Source: Candidatus Brocadiia bacterium (GTDB lineage Bacteria > Planctomycetota > MHYJ01 > WSZJ01). Taken from it: a stretch of 11,035 bases of DNA. Position numbers and translations under genes: made by a program. A model generated the notes under the pieces. It had not been told where the DNA came from. It saw only the letters and a program-made list of their open reading frames with translations, and did no database searches. Numbering within the stretch: position 1 is the stretch's first letter; each line of letters starts with the position of its first letter. Shown piece after piece: positions 1 through 8,100 of this stretch. The stretch lies in the NCBI GenBank assembly GCA_013360825.1, contig JABWAY010000127.1:1-11035 (forward strand), written 5' to 3'.

Positions 1-526
1 CGAGGGCGGCGGCCCAGAGCCAGGCGCGCCGGCGGCGGAGGAGGTCGTTGACGACGATGCCGCGGCGCGCGACGGCGTCGAATTCCCGGAGCGCGCGGAC
101 GCAGCGTTCGTCGTCGAGGTGGTGGAAGAGGAGCGAGGCGGTGACGTAGTCGACGGAGCGGAGGGGCGTGCGCAGCGCGTCGCCCCGGAAGACCGAGACC
201 TCCGCGCCGGTGTCGCGGGCCGCGGCGCGGGCGCACTCCGGGCACGGGTCGAGCCCGTAGACCCGCAGGTCGAATCCCGCCCGCCGTCCCCAGCGGGCGA
301 GCGCGAGCGGAATGTCCCCGGCTCCGCATCCCGCGTCCAGGATCTCGATCCGTTCGCCGGGGCGCCACCCCCTGGACCACCGGCGGAAGTGCCAGAGCAC
401 CGCCCGCGTTCCGCCGAGAAACCGGTTGATCCGGCGGAGAAAGACCAGCGCGCGCTCCCACTTGTCGCGCGGCTGCGGCCTGTCGATCAGTTCGAGGGCG
501 CCGGAGCGCCTGGAGAAAGCGGGCAT
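1..526 (-). CDS. Class I SAM-dependent methyltransferase, 5' part (C-terminus outside window)
   Basis: Reading the minus strand from the ATG at 526 gives 175 uninterrupted codons to the window edge. The Rossmann-fold methyltransferase signatures appear in order: motif I ILDAGCGAGD at residues 62-71, a motif II acidic residue in GLDPC (D93), GDAL at 115-118, and a motif III/IV-like stretch ending LLFHHLDD at 132-139. These are the expected S-adenosylmethionine-binding elements. The layout (helical N-terminal 55 residues, then LDAGCGAGD, then FHHLDDE and VVNDLLR) resembles the methyltransferase family often found beside polyketide or lipid-type oxidoreductase genes; that context is known of the family, not visible here. 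The substrate cannot be told. The ATG has no Shine-Dalgarno sequence, and an upstream in-frame start is not excluded, but the ATG leaves the usual N-terminal length before motif I. The gene is divergent from the efflux operon. Family assignment is firm; the C-terminal third is missing from view. Confidence 0.88.
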   Translation of the reverse strand, partial: MPAFSRRSGALELIDRPQPRDKWERALVFLRRINRFLGGTRAVLWHFRRWSRGWRPGERIEILDAGCGAGDIPLALARWGRRAGFDLRVYGLDPCPECARAAARDTGAEVSVFRGDALRTPLRSVDYVTASLLFHHLDDERCVRALREFDAVARRGIVVNDLLRRRRAWLWAAAL

Positions 527-604
527 CCGGACGCCGACTCTATCAGCCGCGGGCGCGCCCCGGGCCAACCACGACGCCGTTTCGGACGTATACTCTGGGC
601 ACCC
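527..604. promoter_or_regulatory. Divergent intergenic region
   Basis: This 78-bp gap separates the leftward methyltransferase from the rightward efflux operon and must contain the control elements of both unless a promoter lies inside a gene. I see a TATACT box near its right end (separate entry). For the methyltransferase, the minus strand has GATAGA about 10 nt before the ATG, a poor -10 match. I see no convincing palindromic operator: the G+C-rich GGGCGCGCCC block at 551-560 is a perfect short palindrome, but it is also what base composition easily gives. Confidence 0.5.
589..594 (+). promoter_or_regulatory. Candidate -10 box (TATACT) of the efflux operon
   Basis: TATACT matches five of six bases of the bacterial -10 consensus and stands out in G+C-rich surroundings. 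No good -35 hexamer lies 16-18 bp upstream (the sequence there is CCAACCA) and there is no TG extension. A transcript starting about 7 nt downstream would begin at roughly 601, only about 4 nt before the GTG at 605. Together with the lack of a Shine-Dalgarno sequence before that GTG, this would give an essentially leaderless mRNA. Sigma-factor type is not determinable. Confidence 0.35.
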
Positions 605-1681
605 GTGAACTCCCTGCTCCAGCGCCTCGCCCTTTTCGCCGCCGCCGCCCTCGCGGGCTGCGGGGAATCCGGCGGCGCGTCGGGTTCCCCGGGCAGCGGC
701 CGCTGGGGCGGAAAGAAGGACGGCGCGCCGGCGGAGGCGGTCCCCGTCAGGACGGACACGCTCCGCAGGGGCTGGATCGCTCTTCGTCTTCAGACCACCG
801 CCACCGTCGATCCCGTCCGCCGCGTCGACCTCGTCCCCAAGGGCTCCGGGATCGTCAAGACCGTCCCGGTCGTGGAGGGCGCCCTCGTCGCGGCCGGCGA
901 CATCCTCGCCACCTTCGACGACGCCGAGCTCCTCCTCGCCCGGAAGAAAGCCGAGGTCAACGAAGCCAAGACCCGCTCCGACCTCGACCAGATGAAGACC
1001 CTCCTCGAGGAGAAATTCGTCAGCCTCGACGAGTACCGCAAGGCCGAGCAGGCCTGGCGGACCGCGCAGCTCGAACTGGAGTCCACCGTCCTGGCCGTCG
1101 ACCACGCGACCTTCCGGGCGCCGATCGCCGGAACCGTCACGAAACTCGACGTGCAGGTCGGCAAGTACGTGACCTCGAACGCGAACCTCGGCGAAATCAC
1201 CGACCTTTCCGAGCTGGAGTGCACCATCCACGTCCCGGAAAAGGACGTCCTTCGCCTCCGCCAGAGCCAGGAGGCCGAAGTCTCCAGCGAGTCGCTCGGC
1301 AGCTCCTTCAAGTCCACCGTGCGCAGAGTCAACCCGGTCATCGACCGCGGGAGCGGGACCGCCCGCGCCGTCCTCACGATCGCGGACCCCGACCGGGCGC
1401 TCCGCCCCGGGATGTTCGTCGACGTCTCCATCGTGCTCGAGCCTCACCCGGACGCGCTTCTCGTCCCCAAGAAGGCGCTGGTCTACGACGAGGGGCGGCC
1501 GGGGGTCTTCCTGAAGAAGGGCGGGGAGGCGAAGTGGCTGGAGCTGGAGCTCGGGTTCCAGGAGAAGGACGTGGCCGAGGTGCTGAAAGGCGCCTCGGAG
1601 GGGGACGAGATCGTGATCGTGGGGCAGAACGGGTTGAAGGACGGGACGCGGATCAGGGTGATGGCCGACCAGGCGCCCTGA
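605..1681 (+). CDS. RND efflux periplasmic adaptor (membrane-fusion) lipoprotein
   Basis: This 358-residue adaptor subunit is expected to link an inner-membrane RND pump to an outer-membrane channel. The GTG at 605 is chosen because it directly begins a lipoprotein signal peptide: a short basic start, a hydrophobic run and the lipobox LAGC with Cys19. Reading further upstream in this frame only adds antisense of the methyltransferase. The mature protein has a flexible Gly/Ser linker (20-40), the first lipoyl half-motif VVEGALVAAGD (about 89-100), a short coiled-coil hairpin (about 108-165), the second half FRAPIAGTVTKLDVQVGK (about 171-188), a beta-barrel domain with LRPGMFVDV (about 262-272) and a C-terminal membrane-proximal domain. 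The hairpin is short, about 55 residues, less than in AcrA-like adaptors. Its TGA overlaps the ATG of the next gene (TGATG), implying coupled translation with the permeases. Substrate class, metal or organic, cannot be assigned. Family call is secure. Confidence 0.92.
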   Translation: MNSLLQRLALFAAAALAGCGESGGASGSPGSGRWGGKKDGAPAEAVPVRTDTLRRGWIALRLQTTATVDPVRRVDLVPKGSGIVKTVPVVEGALVAAGDILATFDDAELLLARKKAEVNEAKTRSDLDQMKTLLEEKFVSLDEYRKAEQAWRTAQLELESTVLAVDHATFRAPIAGTVTKLDVQVGKYVTSNANLGEITDLSELECTIHVPEKDVLRLRQSQEAEVSSESLGSSFKSTVRRVNPVIDRGSGTARAVLTIADPDRALRPGMFVDVSIVLEPHPDALLVPKKALVYDEGRPGVFLKKGGEAKWLELELGFQEKDVAEVLKGASEGDEIVIVGQNGLKDGTRIRVMADQAP

Positions 1682-4600
1682 TGGACGCGCGGATTCCCGA
1701 CGGCGGAGCAGGCGGCCCCGGGGGCCCGGGCATCCCGCGCGCGGGGTTCTTCGGCTTCACGGTCAACCGCCCGGTCGCGGTCCTGATGATCACCGCGGCG
1801 TTCGTGGTCTTCGGCGGCGTGTCGGCCCGCCGGCTGCCGCTGAACCTGATGCCCGACATCAGTTACCCGAGCATCACGATCCGCACGGAACTCGAAGGAG
1901 CGGCGCCCGAGGACGTGGAACGGGGCGTGACGGAGCCGATCGAGGAGGCGGTCGGCGTCGTCGGCGGGCTGATCCAGCTGACGAGCGTCTCCCGGGCCGG
2001 GGTCTCGGACGTCACTCTGGAGTTCGAGTGGGGGACGAAGGTCGACACGGCGCTCCAGGAGATCCGGGAGAAACTCGACCACCTGACGCTTCCCAGGGAA
2101 GCCGGCCGGCCGGTCCTGCTGCGGTACGACCCGAATCTGGACCCGATTCTCCGCCTCGGCGTGACGGGCGAGCGCGGGCTGGTCCCGCTGCGCCTGGCCG
2201 CCGAGGAGAACGTCCGGCGCTCGCTCGAGAGCACGCCCGGCGTGGCGGCGGTCAAGGTGCGCGGCGGGCTGCAGGACGAAATCCGGGTCTCGCTGCACCG
2301 GGCCGTCCTCGCCCAGCTCGGCCTCGACCCGCGCACGATCGCGGAGCGGCTGGGGCAGGAGAACCTGAACGTCGCGAGCGGATCGCTGGTGGAAGGGGAC
2401 GTGCAGTACCTCGTGCGCACGCTGAACGAGTTCCGGTCCGACCGCGAGATCGGGGACGTCGTCGTGGCCACCCGCGGCGAGACCCCGATCCGCCTGCGCG
2501 ACATCGCGTCCATCCAGCGGATCGCCAAGGAACCCGAGGTGATCGCGCGCGTGGACGGAAAGGACGCCGTCCTCGTCGACATCTACCGCGAGGCCGACGC
2601 GAACATCGTGACGGTCGCCGACCGCGTCCGGGGGCGCGTGGAGGGGGTCCCCGAGCCGGCCTGGAAGAAGTGGCTCGCGAAGTTCCAGGGCGGGGGCCAG
2701 GGCGGGGGCGCGCAGGGCCGGGGACGCCCGCAGGCCGCGGCGGCGGCGGACGAGCGCATCCGGGTCCCCGACGGAATCCGCGTCGTCGTCCTGAACGACC
2801 AGAGCCTGTTCGTCCGCGCCGCCATCTCGGCCGTCTTCGAGGCCGCCTGGCAGGGCGCCCTTCTCGCCGTCATCGTTCTCTTCTTCTTCCTCCGGAGCGC
2901 CCAGGACACGCTGATCATCGGCGTCGCGATCCCGATCTCCCTGGTGGTCACCTGCGGCGCGATGCACCTCGCGGGAATCTCGCTCAACGTCATGTCGCTC
3001 GGGGGACTCGCGCTCGGCGTCGGCATGATGGTCGATTCCTCCATCGTGATCCTCGACTCCATCGCGCGCTGCCGGTCGGAGGGGGACGACCGGGCCGCGG
3101 CCGCGGTCCGGGGGACCCGCGAAGTCGGGCTCGCGGTCAGCTCCAGCGTCGTCACGACCGTCGTCGTCTTCTTCCCGATCGCGTTCGTCGACGGGATCGC
3201 GGGACAGATCTTCCGCGACCAGGCCCTGACCGTCTGCATCAGCCTCGTCGCCTCGCTGGTCACCTCGATCTTCCTCGTGCCGATGCTCGCCTCCCGCGGC
3301 GCCGCCGCCCGCGGGCTCGCCCGGATGCAGTTCCGCGTCTTCAGCCTCGCCTACGTCGAGCGGATCCGCCTGGGGATCCGCGCCCGCTCCGTCACCGGCT
3401 TCGCGGACGCCGCCCTCGCCACCGCCATGCTCCCCCTCGCCGTCGCCCTGGAAATCCCCCTCCAGCTCGTCATCTGGGCCGTCTGGGGCCTCTCGTGGGC
3501 CGGACTGCGGATCGTGCGCCTCGCCTCCCTCGCCTTCGGCGCCGTCCTCTTCCCCGCCCTCTGGACGTTCGCGCGCGGCCTGGACGCCCTCTCCGCCGCG
3601 TACCCGGTCCTCCTGAAGCTCGCGTTCCGCAGCCGCCTCGCGCTCGGCGGCGCCGCCGTCGCCGGCGCCTGGGCGACGACGCTCCTCTGGCCGCAACTCC
3701 GCCAGGAACTCATCCCCACCCTGCACCAGGGAGAATTCATCCTCGAAGTCTCCCTCCCCGTCGGCACCCCGATCGAACGCACCTCCGCCCAGGTCGCCGA
3801 ACTCGAACAGACCGCCCTCCGCGCCCCCCACGTCGCCCGCGTCGTCTCCGCCATCGGGGCCGAGGAGGACGCGAACAGCCGGGGAAGCGAGGGCGAGAAC
3901 ACGGCGCGGATCCGCGTGACGCTCGCCCCCTCCGAGAACGCCGCCGCCACGGAGGAGGAGACCCTCGCCGTCCTCCGCGAACGCTTCGAATCCATGCCGG
4001 ATGTGACGGTGAAGGTCGCGCACCCGGTGCTGTTTTCGTTCCGCCCGCCGCTGGAGCTCGAGGTGCGCGGCCACGATCTCCCCTCGATCCGCCGCGCCGC
4101 GCGCGAGGCCGAGGCCGCGCTCGCGGCGCTTCCGGAACTCTCGGACGTCCACTCCACCGTCGGGCGGGGCAGCCCCGAGATCCACATCCGGTACAGCCGG
4201 GCCCGGCTGGCCGAATATGGCCTCGACATCAGCACGGTGGCGGCGATCGTGCAGAATCAGGTGCTGGGGACGGAGGCGACGAAGCTGTCGGAGGGGGACC
4301 TGAAGGTGCCGGTGCGTGTGAAGGGCGGGGAGCGGGACGTGGAGGAGCTGTCGCGGATTGCGGCGATCGTGGTGAACCCGGGCGGGGCGACGCCGGTGCG
4401 GCTGGGGTCGGTGGCGACATTCGACCGGGCGGAGGGGCCGAACGAGATCCGGCGGGTCGGGCACCAGCGTGCGGCGCTCGTGCGGGCGGGGGTGCGGGGG
4501 TATAACCTCGCGGGGGCGACCGCCGCGATCGAGCGGGCGCTGGACGGCCTCGCGGTCGAGGGGGACGTGTCGTTTTTCGTCGGCGGGCAGAGCCGCGAGA

Positions 4601-5109
4601 TGCGCGCGTCCGCCGCGTCGCTGCTCCTCGCGCTCGGGCTGGCCGTGTTCCTGGTCTACGTCACGATGGCCGCACAGTTCGAGAGCCTGCTGCACCCGTT
4701 CCTGATCCTGTTCACCGTGCCGATGGGGATGATCGGCGTGGTGCTCGCCCTGTGGTGGACGGCGACGCCGGTCTCGGTGGTCGCGGCGATCGGCGCCATC
4801 GTCCTGACCGGGATCGCCGTGAACAACGGGATCGTCCTGATCGACGCGGCCAACCAGCGCCGGCGGGACGGGATGGACGCAACATCCTCGATCCTCGACG
4901 CCGCTCGGACCCGCCTCCGCCCCGTCCTCATGACCTCCCTCACGACGATGCTCGGCCTCCTCCCCATGGCCCTCGGGACCTCGGACGGCGCCGAACTCCA
5001 GCGCCCGCTGGCCGTGACCCTCCTCGGCGGCGCCCTCGTCTCCACCGTCCTCACCCTCGTCCTCATCCCCGTCCTCTGGCACACCGTCGAATCCCGGCGG
5101 CGCCCGTGA
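1681..5109 (+). CDS. RND efflux permease 1, large form with extra central membrane segments
   Basis: This 1142-residue inner-membrane proton-driven pump subunit is of the AcrB/MdtB/CzcA superfamily. The ATG at 1681 overlaps the adaptor stop; in-frame sequence before it is shadow coding. TM1 lies at about 31-52, followed by porter-domain signatures such as EGAAPEDVERGVTEPIEEAV. TM2 starts near W390, TM3-TM4 follow with GVGMMVDSSIVILDSI, and TM6 is near 514-538. The second half has TM7 near 652-670, a second porter half (LAEYGLDISTVAAIVQNQVLG near 843) and the C-terminal bundle with GIAVNNGIVLIDAAN near 1045-1059. Relay positions corresponding to AcrB D407, D408 and K940 are D452, S453 and N1048. 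Two oddities exist: a Gly/Ala-rich insert at about 335-358 just before TM2, and roughly 75-80 extra residues between TM6 and TM7 that include hydrophobic stretches at about 574-634. The protein is longer than the usual 1020-1050 for these reasons. It shares a 4-nt overlap with permease 2. Substrate unknown. Confidence 0.93.
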   Translation: MDARIPDGGAGGPGGPGIPRAGFFGFTVNRPVAVLMITAAFVVFGGVSARRLPLNLMPDISYPSITIRTELEGAAPEDVERGVTEPIEEAVGVVGGLIQLTSVSRAGVSDVTLEFEWGTKVDTALQEIREKLDHLTLPREAGRPVLLRYDPNLDPILRLGVTGERGLVPLRLAAEENVRRSLESTPGVAAVKVRGGLQDEIRVSLHRAVLAQLGLDPRTIAERLGQENLNVASGSLVEGDVQYLVRTLNEFRSDREIGDVVVATRGETPIRLRDIASIQRIAKEPEVIARVDGKDAVLVDIYREADANIVTVADRVRGRVEGVPEPAWKKWLAKFQGGGQGGGAQGRGRPQAAAAADERIRVPDGIRVVVLNDQSLFVRAAISAVFEAAWQGALLAVIVLFFFLRSAQDTLIIGVAIPISLVVTCGAMHLAGISLNVMSLGGLALGVGMMVDSSIVILDSIARCRSEGDDRAAAAVRGTREVGLAVSSSVVTTVVVFFPIAFVDGIAGQIFRDQALTVCISLVASLVTSIFLVPMLASRGAAARGLARMQFRVFSLAYVERIRLGIRARSVTGFADAALATAMLPLAVALEIPLQLVIWAVWGLSWAGLRIVRLASLAFGAVLFPALWTFARGLDALSAAYPVLLKLAFRSRLALGGAAVAGAWATTLLWPQLRQELIPTLHQGEFILEVSLPVGTPIERTSAQVAELEQTALRAPHVARVVSAIGAEEDANSRGSEGENTARIRVTLAPSENAAATEEETLAVLRERFESMPDVTVKVAHPVLFSFRPPLELEVRGHDLPSIRRAAREAEAALAALPELSDVHSTVGRGSPEIHIRYSRARLAEYGLDISTVAAIVQNQVLGTEATKLSEGDLKVPVRVKGGERDVEELSRIAAIVVNPGGATPVRLGSVATFDRAEGPNEIRRVGHQRAALVRAGVRGYNLAGATAAIERALDGLAVEGDVSFFVGGQSREMRASAASLLLALGLAVFLVYVTMAAQFESLLHPFLILFTVPMGMIGVVLALWWTATPVSVVAAIGAIVLTGIAVNNGIVLIDAANQRRRDGMDATSSILDAARTRLRPVLMTSLTTMLGLLPMALGTSDGAELQRPLAVTLLGGALVSTVLTLVLIPVLWHTVESRRRP

Positions 5110-8100
5110 AGGACTTCCCCGTCGCGCGGTTTTCCGTCAGCCGGCCGGTCACGGTCACCATGCTCCTCATCGCCATCGTCGCCGTCGGCGCCCTGGCGTT
5201 CCGGCGCCTCCCCGTCCAGCTCCTCCCCTCCGGTTACACCCCGCCGTTCCTGTTCGTCCGCATCCCCTTCCGCGACGGCACCCCCCGCGAGGTCGAACGG
5301 TTCGTCACCCGCCCCGCCGAGGACGCCCTCGCCACCGTCCGCAACGTCCAGACGATGAATTCGCGAAGCGGCGCCAACGAGGCCCGCGTCTGGCTCGGCT
5401 TCCGGAACGGGACCGACATGGATGCCGCTTACGCCGAGGTCCGCGACCGCATGGACCGCGCGATGGCCGAGTTCCCCGAGGACGTCGAGCGCTACTCGGT
5501 CTTCAAGTTCGACCCGACCTCGGAGCCGGTGATGGAAGTCTCCATCTCCTACCCCGAGGACATCGCGTCCCTCACCGCCCTCGAGCGCGCCCTGACGCGC
5601 GCCATCGAACGCCTCCCGGGCGTCGCGAAACTCGAATTCGAGGGGCTGGTGGACGAGTCGATCCGCATCGAGATCGACCGCGACAAGGCCCGCGCCCACG
5701 GGGTCAACCTCTACCAGCTCGTCCAGCGCCTCCGCAGCGACGACTTCACCCTCGGCTCCGGATCCGTCATCGAGGGAGGGATCCGCCACTCGCTCCGCTC
5801 GGTCGCCGTCCTCGACGGCGCCGCCGACGTCGCCGCCCTTCCCGTGCGCCCGGGCGTCACCCTGGGCGACGTCGCCGACGTCCGGATGGCCCTCTCCTAC
5901 CGCGACGTCATCTCGCGCGTCGACGGCAAGCCCGCCATCACCCTGGAGGTCTTCAAGGAAAGCGAGGCCAATACCGTCGCCACCTGCCTCGCCGTCCGGA
6001 AGGCGATCGAGCAGGATCTCCCGGGCGATCCGGAACTCGCGGGCGTGACATTCCACATCCTCCACGACAGCGGCCGCACCATCTCCGACTCGATCTCGAC
6101 CCTCGGGACCTCCGCCTGGCAGGGGGCGCTCGCCTCCCTCGCCATCCTCTGGATCTTCCTGCTCCGCATGCGCATGTCGCTTCTCATCAACCTCTCCGTC
6201 CCCGTCTCCCTCTGCATCACCCTCGCCGTCCTCCTCTTCACCGGCGAGACCCTCAATATCGTCACCCTCATGGGCCTCACCCTCTCGATCGGGATGCTCG
6301 TCGACAACTCGGTCGTCGTCAGCGAGAACATCGACCGCCTCCGCTCGCTCGGGACCCCGCCCGTCCAGGCCGCGGTCGAGGGGACCGGCCAGGTCGCCCT
6401 CGCCGTCATCCTCTCCACCTGCACCTCCATCGTCGTCTTCCTCCCCATCGCCCTCATGTCCGGCGACGGCATGATGGCGTTCTTCCTCGGCCGCCTCGCC
6501 ATCCCCGTCTGCGTCTCCATGGCCGCCTCCCTGGTCGTCTCCCTCGCCCTCATCCCCGCCGCCACCGTCTTCCTCTCCGGCCGCCGCGCCCCCTCCCCGC
6601 TCGCCCCCATCCGGTGGGCCGCCGCCGCCGCAGGAGCCGTCACCGGCTGGTGCCTCCGCCACCGTCTCGAAACCCTCCTCGTCGGCGCCGCCTTCCTCGG
6701 CTCCGTCTGGTTCCCCTTCTCCCGCATCGAACGCTCTCTCGAACCCTCACAACCCAAGTCCGACCTCGAAATCTTCTTCCGCTTCACCACCACCGGCAAC
6801 ATGGCCGAGTCCAGCCGCAATATGCGCGCCATCGAGGCCGCCGTCGACCTCCACCGCGCCGAACTCCAGACCGAACGCGTCCGCACACGCTTCCGCGAAT
6901 CCTTCGGCCGCATGACCCTCTACCTCGACAAGCGGGAACGGACCGACGAGGACCACGCGAAACTGATGACCCGGCTGAAGGCGATCCTCCCCGTCCTTCC
7001 CGGCGTCGAGCCCGCGACCTCCTGGCGAGGGGGCGAGGGGCGCGGGGGACAGGTCGATGTCCAGCTCACCGGCGACGACACCGAACGCCTCGCGGAAATC
7101 TCCGAGGAAGTCAAACGCCGGCTCCTTGCACTTCCCGGCGTCGCCGACGTCACGACCGACCTGGAAACAGGGACGGATGAGATCCGTGTGCGGGTGAAGC
7201 GGGAGCGGGCGGCGCGGGCGGGGATCGACACGTGGATGGCGAGCGGGACGGTTTCGACGGCGCTGCGCGGCTCCCGTCTGCCCGACCTGCGCGTCGGCGA
7301 CCGCGAGATTCCGCTGATCCTGCAGTTTCCCGACGAGGACCGGGAAAACCTGGAGCAGCTCGCGGGGCTCTCGCTCTGGCCTCCCGGGTCGGCGGCCCCC
7401 GTCCCCCTCGGGGCGATCGCGGATTTTGAGTTTGCGAAGGGGCTCTCGGGGATCAACCACGAAAACCGCCGGACGTCGCTGGGCGTGAAGGTGATGGCGA
7501 CGGGGCAGGACACGTTCGCGCTGTCGCAGGCGGTGAAGGCGGAGCTGGACCGGTTCGCGTTTCCGCAGGGGCTCGGCTACGACATGGGGAGCTGGTCGCG
7601 GCGGTGGGCGCAGGAGGAGGGGGACTACGGCTTCGCGATCCTGTTCTCGGTGGTGTTCGTCTTCCTGCTCATGGGGGTCCTGTTCGAGTCCTGGGCCCTT
7701 CCCCTCTCGGTGCTGGTCTCGATCCCGCTCGCGCTGGTCGGGGCGTTCTGGTTCCTCTGGGTCACGAAGACGACCTTCGACATCCTGGCGGGGATCGGGA
7801 TGGTGATCCTGGTCGGGGTGGTCGTGAACAACGCGATCGTCCTGATCGACCGGGTGCAGCAGCTCCGGGAGGAGGGGATGGAACGGACGGCGGCGTGCAT
7901 CGAGGCGACGCGGTCCCGCTTCCGCCCGATCTGGATCACGGCGCTGACGACGATCTGCGGACTGATCCCGATGGCGATCGGCGACACGAACGTCGGCGGG
8001 GTTCCCTACGCGCCGCTCGCCCGCACGGTCCTCTCGGGGCTCTTTGTGTCGACCGCGCTGACGCTGCTGCTGGTCCCGGTCCTCTACTCGCTGATCGACG

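Noticed and set aside
1219..1680. N-terminal extension of permease 1 upstream of 1681
   Set aside because: It overlaps the conserved adaptor domains in another frame and has no RND-like sequence; TM1 comes about 30 residues after the ATG at 1681, as expected.
2028..4505. Second plus-strand open frame of 825 codons within permease 1
   Set aside because: Arg/Pro/Gly-rich low-complexity translation in an alternate frame; the overlapping frame has full RND motifs.
1483..5082. Very long minus-strand open frame (about 1200 codons) opposite permease 1
   Set aside because: It is rich in Arg, Asp, Gly, His and Pro with no hydrophobic core or domain motif, and it mirrors the codon periodicity of the real RND gene. 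Antisense frames stay open by composition in such G+C-rich genes.
4752..5105. N-terminal extension of permease 2 upstream of 5106
   Set aside because: It is an alternate-frame reading of the last helices of permease 1, low-complexity Arg/Pro/Asp; the GTG at 5106 directly precedes TM1.
4656..6662. Minus-strand open frame of 668 codons across both permeases
   Set aside because: Composition is almost entirely Gly, Glu, Asp, Ala and Arg, without structure. It spans two true genes on the other strand.
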